From NCBI RefSeq assembly GCF_030167915.1, contig NZ_JARGNB010000001.1, forward strand, positions 496,001 to 560,000: DNA of 64,000 bases. The letters are read 5' to 3'. Positions 35,235 to 43,165 of this stretch are shown piece by piece. The stretch comes from Aquabacterium humicola. GTDB taxonomy: Bacteria > Pseudomonadota > Gammaproteobacteria > Burkholderiales > Burkholderiaceae_C. The notes below the pieces were generated by a model. It did not search any database, was not told the DNA's origin, and saw only the letters and a list, made by a program, of their open reading frames with translations. Position 1 is the first letter of the stretch. Each line of letters opens with the position of its first letter. The translations under genes and the position numbers were made by a program.

Positions 35235-36197
35235 CTAACGCATCCAGGCCGCGTGGCTGGCCCGCATCGCCGCGGCGAACAGCGGCACGCACGACATCAC
35301 GCGCAGCTTGTCGCGCAGCGCGCCGGTGGCGGGCACGCGAAAGCCGGGCACGCTGTCGGTGACCAGCACCTGGTCGATCGCCGGATCGGTCAGGCGCTCG
35401 GCGGCGGGGGCGACGAAGAGGCCGTGGGCGGCGCAGGCCAGCACGCGCTTCGCGCCGGCCGCGCGCAGCGCGAGCGCGGCGCGTTGCAGCGTGGCGCCGG
35501 TGGCGATCAGGTCGTCGACCAGCAGCACGACCGCCCCGTCGACATCGCCGGCGACGAAGTGGCCGCCTTCGATGCGGTCCTCGCTGCGCCGCTTGTCGAC
35601 CATCGCCAGCCCGACGGGCCGCTTCAGCCGCGCCGCCAGGTCCTCCTGCCAGGCCTGCGCACGCTTCAGGCCGCCGCCGTCGGGCGATGCGACGACGACG
35701 GGCGCCGCGGCATGCAGTTCGTCGGCCAGCGCTGCGAACGCGGCATGGCCGTGCAGATGCACGGTGGGACACCGGAAGGCGTTCTGGAACGCGGCCTCGT
35801 TGTGGGCCTCCAGGGCGATCACCTGGTAGGCGCCCACCGCCTCGACGAGTTGCGCCACGTAGCGCAGCGTCACGGGGTCGAACGGCTTGGTCCGCCGGTC
35901 CTTGCGCGCGAACGCGAAGTAGGGCACTACCGCGCTGACGCGTGCGGCGCCGTGGTCGCGCAGCGCCGCGATGAAGAACAGCAGCCGGCACAGCTGGTCC
36001 CGCGGCGAGGCGTCGGGGCTGGCGTGCAGCCCGAGCACGACGTAGGCGTCGGCGCCGCACGGGTCGACGAGCGGCCGCAGCGTCGCCTCGCCGTCCTCGA
36101 AGGCCCGCTCCTCGTGCGGCGCCAGTTCGGTGTCGAGGTGCAGCGCCAGCTGGTCCGCGAAGCCGCGCTGGTGAGGATCGAGGGCGAAGACCAGCAT
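35235..36197 (-). CDS. prs: Ribose-phosphate pyrophosphokinase paralogue
   Basis: 320 residues, the usual PRPP synthetase length. Motifs: ALHLDTELAPHEERAFEDGE, ARVSAVVPYFAFARKDRRTKPFDPVTLRYVAQLVEAVGAYQVIALEAHNEAAFQN, VVVASPDGGGLKRAQAW, GLAMVDKRR and the PRPP loop AVVLLVDDLIATGATLQRAA. The canonical FDPVT-H-A segment is less strict than in housekeeping Prs (LEAHNEAAFQN replaces the usual D-L-H-x-x-Q-I-Q-G-F-F), so this is a divergent, stress-regulated paralogue. PRPP could serve nucleotide salvage or the nearby PRTase domains. FNR-type box upstream. Confidence 0.85.
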   Translation of the reverse strand: MLVFALDPHQRGFADQLALHLDTELAPHEERAFEDGEATLRPLVDPCGADAYVVLGLHASPDASPRDQLCRLLFFIAALRDHGAARVSAVVPYFAFARKDRRTKPFDPVTLRYVAQLVEAVGAYQVIALEAHNEAAFQNAFRCPTVHLHGHAAFAALADELHAAAPVVVASPDGGGLKRAQAWQEDLAARLKRPVGLAMVDKRRSEDRIEGGHFVAGDVDGAVVLLVDDLIATGATLQRAALALRAAGAKRVLACAAHGLFVAPAAERLTDPAIDQVLVTDSVPGFRVPATGALRDKLRVMSCVPLFAAAMRASHAAWMR

Positions 36198-36226
36198 GGC
36201 AGCACTCCGGCGGTGGCGGTCGGTGC

Positions 36227-36267
36227 AGTGTTCCCCTGTGGCGGCAGGCCGGCTTGCGCCGGCGCAA
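36227..36267 (-). promoter_or_regulatory. FNR-type promoter of the prs paralogue
   Basis: Perfect palindrome with TTGCG-CCGG-CGCAA (36254-36267), 21 bp, AACACT (36232-36227) on the minus strand. Confidence 0.62.
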
Positions 36268-36291
36268 GCGATCCGCGGGGGCGGCGGTCGA

Positions 36292-36332
36292 TTGCGTTCG
36301 CGCAGTCGCTGCGCCGGCCCGCTGCCTAGAGT
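36292..36332 (+). promoter_or_regulatory. FNR-type class II promoter
   Basis: TTGCG-TTCG-CGCAG at 36292-36305, 21 bp, TAGAGT (36327-36332). The ATG at 36340 follows 8 nt after the hexamer (leaderless). Confidence 0.75.
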
Positions 36333-36339
36333 GCGGCCC

Positions 36340-36642
36340 ATGGTGAACCATTGGCCCGAGCTCGCGATGCTCGGCCTCGGCGTCGGAGCCGCCTTGCGGA
36401 TCTGGACCGGTCCGCTGGCGGGCGCCGCCCTGACGGCGTTCCTGGTGGGCGGCGGCGTGGCGGTCTTCGCCTGGCCCGGCATCGATGCACCGGGCACGAT
36501 GGGGGCCGGGATGATCGCCGGCGCCTCGGCGCTGGCCGATTCGATGGCTGCCCTGCGCGCTGGCCGGCGCCGCGCGCGCGCCGGTGTCTGGCCGCCGGCC
36601 GACCTGTCCGCGTGGCCGGCCGGCATCTCGAATACAGACTAG
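36340..36642 (+). CDS. Small membrane protein
   Basis: 100 residues with two or three hydrophobic helices (LAMLGLGVGAALRIWTG, GAALTAFLVGGGVAVFAW, GAGMIAGASALADSMAAL) and a basic C-terminal part (ALRAGRRRARAGVW). I do not recognise a family. No ribosome-binding site; ATG at the predicted transcription start. Divergent from prs with two FNR-type boxes between. The 279 bp after it (36643-36921) contains no trustworthy gene apart from the next promoter. Confidence 0.6.
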   Translation: MVNHWPELAMLGLGVGAALRIWTGPLAGAALTAFLVGGGVAVFAWPGIDAPGTMGAGMIAGASALADSMAALRAGRRRARAGVWPPADLSAWPAGISNTD

Positions 36643-36840
36643 GCGGTATTCGACGCGTCGGCTTGCCGGGCCCGGCGCTGCGGCACCGGGCTCGTCAACG
36701 TGAAGCCGCCGCGTACTTCAGCAGTCAGCGCGGTTGGTTCACGGTGGCCGATGCGACGAGTTGCAGGCCACGAGGTCGGTACCGCCCCGGCGCGGGCGAG
36801 CGCGCCGAATTGCAGGCCGCGCCCGCCGCGGCGCCAGGCA

Positions 36841-36881
36841 TTGCGATACCTCAATCGCCCGCCGGTGCGGGGTCCTAGAGT
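36841..36881 (+). promoter_or_regulatory. FNR-type class II promoter of hibernation factor gene
   Basis: TTGCG-ATAC-CTCAA at 36841-36854, 21 bp, TAGAGT (36876-36881), inside the same CCTAGAGTGC context as the promoter at 36292. Confidence 0.73.
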
Positions 36882-36921
36882 GCTTTCAGAACCACCACTG
36901 GGCCACGCCGCCTCGCTTGCA

Positions 36922-37308
36922 ATGAAACAACCTCTGCAGATCGTGTTCATCGGCATGGCGGCCTCCGCCGCAGTGGAGGCCTCGGTGCGCGAGAAGGCGT
37001 CGCGCCTCGACCGCTTCCGGCCCGACCTGATGTCGTGCCGCGTCAGCATCGAACTGGTGGACCGTCACAAGCACCAGGGCCGGCTGTTCGCCGTGCGCAT
37101 CGACGCTACGATGCCGGGCGCCGAGCTGGTGGTCGACCGCGTGCAGCACGAGGATGTCTACGTGGCCCTGCACGACGCGTTCGACGACATGAAGCGGCAG
37201 GTGCAGGACGGCGCCCGTCGCCTGCAGGGCCAGGTCAAGACGCACGCCGACCGCGACGGCGCGGGCGGCCAGCCGTCGTGGCCGGGGGGCGACCGGTCCG
37301 ACGCCTGA
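36922..37308 (+). CDS. Ribosome hibernation factor (HPF/RaiA family)
   Basis: 128 residues. HPF/YfiA fold: LQIVFIGMAASAAVEASVREKASRLDRFRPDLMSCRVSIELVDRHKHQGRLFAVRIDATMPGAELVVDRVQHEDVYVALHDAFDDMKRQVQD. The pattern beta-alpha-beta-beta-beta-alpha with a final D-A-F-D-x-M-x-R-Q-x-x-D helix is diagnostic. Binds the 30S decoding centre and silences idle ribosomes. The short tail after 105 is Gly/Asp-rich and lacks the C-terminal dimerisation domain of long HPF. Convergent overlap of 74 bp with the acyltransferase gene. Under an FNR-type promoter, analogous to the hibernation factor of the DosR regulon. Confidence 0.88.
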   Translation: MKQPLQIVFIGMAASAAVEASVREKASRLDRFRPDLMSCRVSIELVDRHKHQGRLFAVRIDATMPGAELVVDRVQHEDVYVALHDAFDDMKRQVQDGARRLQGQVKTHADRDGAGGQPSWPGGDRSDA

Positions 37309-38626
37309 TCGTGTGCCGACCCGGTGCTCGCGTTTCGGGGCGCGACGCCGTGCGCAGCAGCGCGTCGAACTCGCGCTCGAACAGCCGCGTGATCGCCTGC
37401 GGATCGGGCACCAGCCCGGCGTCGGCCATCACCAGCAGCGTCACGCGGCCTGCGTAGCTCATGATGCTGATGCCCATGCCGAGATCGTTGCCCGGGTGCG
37501 GCACGCAGAACATCAGCCGCTCGACCGGCGCGCCGGCGAAGCGCACCGGCTCCATCGGACCGGCGACGTTGGTGAACACCACGCTGGCCTTGCTGCCGAA
37601 CAGCGTGTTCGCGACGTCCTCGAGGACCTTCGGCCCGCGTCCGAACAGGTCCATCAGCACGCGCATCGCGAACGGTTCGGCCGAGCGCTTGAGCGCGTCC
37701 ATGCGCTGCTGGGTCGCTGCCAGGCGCTGGTCGCGCCGCGCCAGGCCGATCGGCAGCTCGAGGATCACGAGGCCGAACTCGTTGCCCAGGCGCCCGCGCC
37801 GCGCCGGCGGCCGCAGGTCGACCGGCACCATCGCGCGCAGCGTGCGCAAGCGCGGGTCGTGGCCGCGGCGCTGCAGGTAGGCGCGCAGGGCGCCGGTCAT
37901 CGTCGCGACCAGCACGTCGTTGACCTTCGCGGCGCGGCGGGCGCCGATGCGCTTGACGTCCTTCAGCGCGAGCGGGCGCGACCAGGCGACCTGCTGGCGC
38001 ACGCCGAAGGCGCCCTTCATCGGCGAGGCCGGGTCGTCCGGGCGCAGCAACTCGCCGACGATGGCCGTGACGCCGCCGGCCAGGCCGTCGAGCCAGCCCA
38101 GCAGCCCGCGCGGCGGCGCCGGTGGCGCCGCGTGCCGCGCGTGCACCGGCAGCGCGGCGCCGTCGAACAGCCGCTGCGCGACCGCCATCATCGCGCCGCC
38201 GTCGCCGATGCAGTGATGGCAGCGCATGACCAGCGCGCTGCCGCGGCCGACGCGGTCGACCAGCGTCCACTGCCACAGCGGCAGGCGCCGGTCCAGCGGC
38301 GTGCTGGCGAGCTCGCCGACCAGCCGGCGCAGCGCCTCGTCGTCGTGCGGCGCCGGCAGCGCGACGTGGTGCAGGTGCTGGTCGAGGTCGAAGTCCGGCA
38401 GCGTGCGCCAGTGCGGCACCGGCAGCGGCAGGCCGTGTTCGACGACGCGCTGGCGGAAGCGCTCGAACGACAGCAACCGCTCGCGGCAGACCTGCTGAAC
38501 GCGCGCGACGTCCAGCGGCGTGCGCGTGACCAGCACGCCGGTGACGATCGCCGGGTTCACGCGGCCGTCCATGTGGTACCAGGCCGCATCGACCGGGCTC
38601 ATCGGCTCGTCGGGTGTCGTCGTCAT
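37235..38626 (-). CDS. Wax ester synthase/diacylglycerol acyltransferase (WS/DGAT)
   Basis: 463 residues from ATG 38626. WS/DGAT signatures: MSPVDAAWYHMD at the N-terminus, active-site HHxxxDG in VMRCHHCIGDGGAMM, LALKDVKRIGARRAAKVNDVLVATMTGALRAYL, the PLW-type LPLWQWTLVD, and VFTNVAGPMEPVRFAGAPVERLMF near the C-terminus. Makes triacylglycerol or wax esters from acyl-CoA for storage. The mycobacterial homologue Tgs1 is a core dormancy gene. Shares a divergent FNR-type box with the usp gene at 38764. Confidence 0.92.
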   Translation of the reverse strand: MTTTPDEPMSPVDAAWYHMDGRVNPAIVTGVLVTRTPLDVARVQQVCRERLLSFERFRQRVVEHGLPLPVPHWRTLPDFDLDQHLHHVALPAPHDDEALRRLVGELASTPLDRRLPLWQWTLVDRVGRGSALVMRCHHCIGDGGAMMAVAQRLFDGAALPVHARHAAPPAPPRGLLGWLDGLAGGVTAIVGELLRPDDPASPMKGAFGVRQQVAWSRPLALKDVKRIGARRAAKVNDVLVATMTGALRAYLQRRGHDPRLRTLRAMVPVDLRPPARRGRLGNEFGLVILELPIGLARRDQRLAATQQRMDALKRSAEPFAMRVLMDLFGRGPKVLEDVANTLFGSKASVVFTNVAGPMEPVRFAGAPVERLMFCVPHPGNDLGMGISIMSYAGRVTLLVMADAGLVPDPQAITRLFEREFDALLRTASRPETRAPGRHTIRRRTGRPPATTAGRPRRRGRRAS

Positions 38627-38666
38627 GCTCTGTTCCCCGCGCCGGACCACGCGACGCGCCCCTTCG

Positions 38667-38735
38667 ATGCTAGGAAGCACCGCCCCGCGGCGATTGCGCG
38701 CGATCAAGCGTGCGTCACCGACGGCGGCGCATCAT
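38667..38735. promoter_or_regulatory. Divergent FNR-type promoter between WS/DGAT and usp
   Basis: One box, TTGCG-CGCG-ATCAA (38694-38707). Leftward: 21 bp, TAGCAT (38672-38667). Rightward: 22 bp, CATCAT (38730-38735). A single site could drive both genes. Confidence 0.7.
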
Positions 38736-38763
38736 CGGCGCGGTCCGTTGTCCGGAGGGCGCC

Positions 38764-39576
38764 ATGTCATCCATCCGAACGCTGCTGGTCCAGCTCGACG
38801 CCACGCCGTCGGCCGCGGCGCGGCTTCACTCGGCGCTGGCGCTCGCGACGCAGCACCGCGCCCTGCTGACCGGCGTCTTCGCCGCGTCGCCGCCGGCCGC
38901 GGCGCTCGCCGCCACGGTGTCCGATCGGCCCGCCGCGCTGCTGCTGCGCGCCGATCGGGCCGCCTACGAGGACGCGCACGCGCTGTTCGAGTCCGCACGC
39001 GGCGGCAGCACGGCCGAGATGCGCTGGCGCGCGCCAGGCCCGGACGGCGCGCTGGCGGACGTGTGCGAAGAAGCCGCCTACGCCGACCTGCTTGTGCTGG
39101 GTGCGCACGATCCGGCGCTTGCGCAGGGCACGCCGTCCGGCCTGGTCGACGAGGTGCTGCGCACCAGCGGCCGCCCCGCGCTGGTGATGCCGCCCGGGGC
39201 GGTGCCGAGTCCCCCGTCGCAAGTGGTGCTGGTCGGCTGGGACGCCTCGGCCGCCGCGGCGCGTGCGCTGGCCGCGGCGCAGCCGTTGCTGCAGGAAGCC
39301 CGGCGCGTGCTGGTGCTCGACGGCACGCCCTCGGGCCGCGACGACGGGCGCATCCGCGACTACCTGCAGCGGCACGGCATCGCTGCGCAGATCGTGCCAT
39401 GGCCCCATGCCGCGCAGGCGCCTGGCGAAGCGCTGCTGGCGCTGGCGCGTCGCGATGGGGTGGACCTGCTCGTCATGGGCTGCCACGGCCACGGGCGGCT
39501 GCACGAGCTGCTGTTCGGCAGCACCACCTGCAGCGTGCTGCAGCGGCCGCCGTTGCCGCTGCTGCTGGCGCACTGA
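38764..39576 (+). CDS. Tandem universal stress protein
   Basis: 270 residues, two UspA domains. Domain 1 (1-145): IRTLLVQLDATPSAAARLHSALALA, ADLLVLGAHDPALAQGTPSGLVDEVLRTSGRPALVMP. Domain 2 (155-270): VVLVGWDASAAAARALAAAQPLL and the ATP loop VDLLVMGCHGHGRLHELLFGSTTCSVLQRPPLPLLLAH. Same architecture as the Usp at 12079. Follows the divergent box at 38694. Confidence 0.9.
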   Translation: MSSIRTLLVQLDATPSAAARLHSALALATQHRALLTGVFAASPPAAALAATVSDRPAALLLRADRAAYEDAHALFESARGGSTAEMRWRAPGPDGALADVCEEAAYADLLVLGAHDPALAQGTPSGLVDEVLRTSGRPALVMPPGAVPSPPSQVVLVGWDASAAAARALAAAQPLLQEARRVLVLDGTPSGRDDGRIRDYLQRHGIAAQIVPWPHAAQAPGEALLALARRDGVDLLVMGCHGHGRLHELLFGSTTCSVLQRPPLPLLLAH

Positions 39577-39590
39577 ACGGCGCTGGCCGG

Positions 39591-40286
39591 TCAGCCGCTC
39601 GGCGGGCCGCCCAGTTCCGGCGGCAGCACCCCGTCGTCGCGTCGCTGGATCTCGAGCACCTGGTCGACCAGTGCCAGCAGGTGCTCGCCGCCGTGGACGA
39701 TATGCGCGGCATAACCGGCGAGTTTCTCGTCGGCGGCGAGCGACATCTGCAGCAGCTGGCCGAAGCCGAGGATCGCGTTCAGCGGCGTGCGCAGTTCGTG
39801 GCTGAAGCGCGACAGCAGCGCGCTGCGTTCGCGCGCCACGGCCTCGGCCGCCTCCAGGCGCGCGCGCTGGGCGGCGCTTTCCGCTTCGCTGCGGGCGCGG
39901 ACCAGCGCCAGTTCGACGGCCGCGTGCAGCACTTGCGGATCGAAGGGCTTCATCAGGTAGCCGAAGGGCCGCGTCGCGGTTGCGCGCTGCACCGATTGCG
40001 CGTCGCGCCCGGCGGTCAGGTAGACCACCGGCGTGCCGAGCTCGTCGCGCAGGCGCGCGGCGACCTCGACGCCGTCGTCACCGCCTTGCAGCCGCACATC
40101 CATCAACACCAGGTCGGGCCGCTTCTCGCGCGCCAGCGCCAGCGCGGCGGCTGCGTTGCCCGCGCTGCCGCAGACGTCGTAGCCGTGCGCGGCGAGTTGC
40201 TGGCACAGGTCGAGCGCGACGATGGCCTCGTCCTCGACCACCAGGATGCGCGCCGCCGCAGGCGCCTGGGCCACAGGCTCGTTCAC
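39591..40286 (-). CDS. Receiver-HisKA protein without ATPase domain
   Basis: 231 residues from GTG 40286. Receiver domain (13-125) with Asp63 in LVLMDVRLQGGDDG, TAG and K113 in LMKPFD; a coiled coil; then HisKA with His163 in LLSRFSHELRTPLNAILGFGQLLQ. It ends after the second HisKA helix (LVDQVLEIQRRDDG) without any HATPase_c domain, so it cannot phosphorylate itself. It may be a phosphotransfer protein: receiver plus histidine. The start overlaps the stop of the kinase gene (GTGA). Confidence 0.8.
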   Translation of the reverse strand: MNEPVAQAPAAARILVVEDEAIVALDLCQQLAAHGYDVCGSAGNAAAALALAREKRPDLVLMDVRLQGGDDGVEVAARLRDELGTPVVYLTAGRDAQSVQRATATRPFGYLMKPFDPQVLHAAVELALVRARSEAESAAQRARLEAAEAVARERSALLSRFSHELRTPLNAILGFGQLLQMSLAADEKLAGYAAHIVHGGEHLLALVDQVLEIQRRDDGVLPPELGGPPSG

Positions 40287-42007
40287 AGCTGCGCCACCTG
40301 CACGGAGGCCGTCGTGCCGGCGCCCGGCGACGACTGGTAGCGCAGCTCGCCGCCGAGCTGCCGGGCGAGGCTGGCGGCCAGCTGCCGGCCCAGGGTCGGC
40401 GGGTGCACTGCCGTGCCGTCGATGGGCAAGCCGCGCCCGTCGTCGGCCACCGCGATGCGCACGCCATCGGCCGCCGGCTGCACGCTGACCGTCACGTGGC
40501 CCGGCATGCCGGCCGCGAAGGCGTGCTTGAGGCTGTTGCCGACCAGTTCGGTGAGCAACAGGCCCAGCGGGATGGCGGTGTCGGGTCGGACGTCGACCTC
40601 GGCCACGTTGGTGTTGACCTGCACCGTGCCGTCGCGCCGGGCGGCTGCGGCGAGCTGGCCGACCAACGCCTGCACGTACTTCGGCAGCGGCACCGACGAG
40701 AGGGTGGGCGCCTGGTAGAGCTGCTCGTGCACCAGCGCCATCGCGCGCACGCGCTGGGCCATCTCTGCCAGTGCGTCGCGTGCCGACGCGTCCGCCACGC
40801 TGCGGCTCTGCAGGCTCAACAGGCTCTGCACGACCTGCAGGTTGTTCTTCACGCGGTGGTAGACCTCCTTCAACAGCGTTTCCTTCTCGTCGAGCGCGCG
40901 CGCCAGCGCCTGCCGCGAGCGCACGTGCTCGCTGACGTCGGTGACCAGCACGACGAAACCGTCGACTCTTCCATCGGCCCCCACGTGCGGCACGTAGCTC
41001 GCGTGGCTGTGGCGCAGCACGCCGTCGGCGCCCGGGATCGAGCGGTCGAACTCCTGGCGCTCGCCCGCCAGCGCGCCTTCGATGTACGGCTTGTTCTGCG
41101 CGTACAGCTCGGGGCCCAGCACGTCGGCGATGTGCCGGCCGCGCATGTCTTCCGGGGAGCGGCCGAACCAGCGGCGGTAGTCGGCATTGGCCAGCCGGTT
41201 GCGCTGCTCGCGATCCCAGTAGCCGATCAGCGCCGGCACGTTGTCGATCACCCGCCGCAGCAGGGCCTCGCTGGCGTCCAGCGCGGCCGTGCGTTCGGCC
41301 AGCGCATCGGCGAGCCGGTCGTAGTGCTCTGCGAGCTCGCCGATCTCGTTGCGCGGCGCACCGTCGCTCGCCGCGACGCGGGTGCCGCGCGCCGCGGCGT
41401 CGATCGCCGCGCGCAGCCGGGCCAGCGGCGCCAGCACGCGCCGCATCACCAGCGCGACGGCCACGGCGAGCAGCACCAGCAGCAGGGCGGGCACCACCAC
41501 CGCCAGCGCCATCAGGCGGTGCTCGCTGTCGGCCTGCAGCGCTTCGATCTCCTGCTCGCGCTGGTAGGCGTTGTCGGCCAGCGACTGTGCCGCCCCGAGC
41601 AGCCGGTCGATGGCCAGCTCGCGCCGGCGCGCGAGCAGCGGCGAGTCGGACGGCGCGTCGGCCAGCGAGCGCAGCTGCTCGAACAGCTCCGGCAGCACCT
41701 GCACCTGCTCCACCGCGGCCAGGCGCGTGACGCCGGGCAGGTCGGCCTCGCGCGCGGCGGCATAGGCCTTCTCGATGCGGCGCATGCGCGCCTGCCATTG
41801 CGCCAGCGCGCGCGGTTCGGCATGCAGCAGGTAGTCCTGCGTCAGCACCAGCAGGCCGGTCACCTCGAGCGCCATCGACGTCGAGGCCTCGTGGCTGGCC
41901 AGCAGCGTGCGCGTGCGCAGCAGCGACCAGCCCAGCACGGTCAGCATCGTCAGGCCCAGGACCACCGCGAAGGCGATCAGCGCGCGAAACTGGCGGCGCA
42001 GCTGCAT
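40283..42007 (-). CDS. Membrane sensor kinase (HAMP-PAS-HisKA_2)
   Basis: 574 residues. Helix 1 (ALIAFAVVLGLTMLTVLGWSLL), a periplasmic four-helix-like region (about 35-175), helix 2 (LMALAVVVPALLLVLLAVAVALVM), HAMP, PAS (IDNVPALIGYWDREQRNRLANADYRRWFG) and a HisKA_2 domain with His384 in KEVYHRVKNNLQVVQSLLSLQS, followed by HATPase (LLLTELVGNSLKHAF, VADDGRGLP). The H-R-V-K-N-N-L-Q box is typical of HWE/HisKA_2 kinases. Lies 2 bp after a periplasmic-binding-protein gene, so the binding protein is probably its ligand sensor. Confidence 0.88.
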   Translation of the reverse strand: MQLRRQFRALIAFAVVLGLTMLTVLGWSLLRTRTLLASHEASTSMALEVTGLLVLTQDYLLHAEPRALAQWQARMRRIEKAYAAAREADLPGVTRLAAVEQVQVLPELFEQLRSLADAPSDSPLLARRRELAIDRLLGAAQSLADNAYQREQEIEALQADSEHRLMALAVVVPALLLVLLAVAVALVMRRVLAPLARLRAAIDAAARGTRVAASDGAPRNEIGELAEHYDRLADALAERTAALDASEALLRRVIDNVPALIGYWDREQRNRLANADYRRWFGRSPEDMRGRHIADVLGPELYAQNKPYIEGALAGERQEFDRSIPGADGVLRHSHASYVPHVGADGRVDGFVVLVTDVSEHVRSRQALARALDEKETLLKEVYHRVKNNLQVVQSLLSLQSRSVADASARDALAEMAQRVRAMALVHEQLYQAPTLSSVPLPKYVQALVGQLAAAARRDGTVQVNTNVAEVDVRPDTAIPLGLLLTELVGNSLKHAFAAGMPGHVTVSVQPAADGVRIAVADDGRGLPIDGTAVHPPTLGRQLAASLARQLGGELRYQSSPGAGTTASVQVAQL

Positions 42008-42009
42008 GG

Positions 42010-43020
42010 TCAGCGCACGACGGTGACGGCGTCCGGACGCACCGCTTCCAGCGGCCCGGGCACGAGGTAGTCGAGAAAGTTGGGCATCGTGCCGCGCGCA
42101 TGTCCGCCGCGCAGCGCCCAGCGCGCCTGACCCTCCAGCGACGTCAGCAGCGACTGCCGCAACTCCAGCGCGAAGTCGATGTCCCGACGCATCGCGGCCA
42201 CCGCGGCCGCGTCGTAGCCGAGGCGGCGGCCCAGGATGGCCCAGGCCTCGTCCGGTTGCTCGGCGATGAAGCGCATCGCACGGTCGAGCGCGCGGCACAG
42301 CGCGCGCAACTGTGCATCCCGGCCTGGCAGCACGCGGGCCGAGACGACGATGCTCCAGGGCTCGACGTGCAGTCGGCGGTCGGTGATCACCTGCGCCTGC
42401 GATCCCAGCGCCTGCATCGCCTGCCAGGCGTACGGCTCGAACACCGCCAACGCGTCGACCTCGCGCGCACGCAGCGCGCCGACGGCATCGGCCGGTTGCA
42501 GCGCCCGCACCTGCACCGTCGCCGGATCGACGCCGGCGGCGAGCAGGCTCAGATCGAGCAGGTACTGCGCCGACGTGCCGACGAACGTGCCGACCCGCCG
42601 CCCGACGAGCGCGGCGGCAGCGTCGATGCCGCTGCCGCGCCGCGTCACGATCTTGGTGTCGTTGCGCGTGGTCGCGATGGTGGCCAGCACGCCGAAGCGC
42701 TCGCCGCGCAGCGCCGAGTCGACCAGCGGCAGCACCGCGACCGTGGCGAGGTCCGCGCCTCCGGCCAGCAGGCGCTCGAGGCAGCGACGGCCGTAGTCGC
42801 AATCGACGATGCGCACCGGCGCGTCCTCGGCCGACAGGAAGCCGCGCGCCTCGGCCACGTACAGCGGCAGGCTCAGCGGCAGGCGGGCCACGGCCATCAC
42901 CAGCGGATCGGCCGCAGCTGCCGCAGGGCCGCTCGCGATGGCGCACAGCAGCCATCCGATGAGCGACGCGACACGCGCCAGCCTGAGGCGCGAACGGGCA
43001 GCTGGCGGCGCACGACTCAT
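42010..43020 (-). CDS. NMT1/SsuA-like substrate-binding protein, sensory
   Basis: 336 residues with a signal peptide (LARVASLIGWLLCAIASGPAAAAA). ABC-type nitrate/sulfonate/taurine binding fold: LVMAVARLPLSLPLYVAEARGFL, CDYGRRCLERLLAGGADLATVAVLPLVDSAL, RVGTFVGTSAQYLLDLSLLAAGVDPATVQVRALQPADAVGALRAREVDALAVFEPYAW. No permease or ATPase gene nearby; instead it leads a three-gene set with a membrane kinase and a receiver-HisKA protein, so it likely presents a small ligand to the kinase. The ATG is 8 nt after the -10: leaderless. Confidence 0.85.
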   Translation of the reverse strand: MSRAPPAARSRLRLARVASLIGWLLCAIASGPAAAAADPLVMAVARLPLSLPLYVAEARGFLSAEDAPVRIVDCDYGRRCLERLLAGGADLATVAVLPLVDSALRGERFGVLATIATTRNDTKIVTRRGSGIDAAAALVGRRVGTFVGTSAQYLLDLSLLAAGVDPATVQVRALQPADAVGALRAREVDALAVFEPYAWQAMQALGSQAQVITDRRLHVEPWSIVVSARVLPGRDAQLRALCRALDRAMRFIAEQPDEAWAILGRRLGYDAAAVAAMRRDIDFALELRQSLLTSLEGQARWALRGGHARGTMPNFLDYLVPGPLEAVRPDAVTVVR

Positions 43021-43027
43021 GCAGTCG

Positions 43028-43068
43028 AGCCTACGTGGCCGTCGTGGTCCTCGATTGCGCCTGATCAA
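43028..43068 (-). promoter_or_regulatory. FNR-type class II promoter of the binding-protein/kinase operon
   Basis: Plus strand TTGCG-CCTG-ATCAA (43055-43068); minus strand 21 bp, TAGGCT (43033-43028). ATG 43020 follows at 8 nt. Confidence 0.72.
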
Positions 43069-43089
43069 TTCGCCGCCGCAGTTGACCGC

Positions 43090-43130
43090 TTGATCGCCCG
43101 CAAGCGACGCTTGAACCGGATGCCTAGACT
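43090..43130 (+). promoter_or_regulatory. FNR-type class II promoter of the CHASE3/PAS kinase
   Basis: TTGAT-CGCC-CGCAA at 43090-43103, 21 bp, TAGACT (43125-43130). Only 21 bp separate it from the divergent box at 43055. Confidence 0.78.
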
Positions 43131-43165
43131 GGCCGCTGCGCGACGTTGCGCGCCACAGCCGAGCC

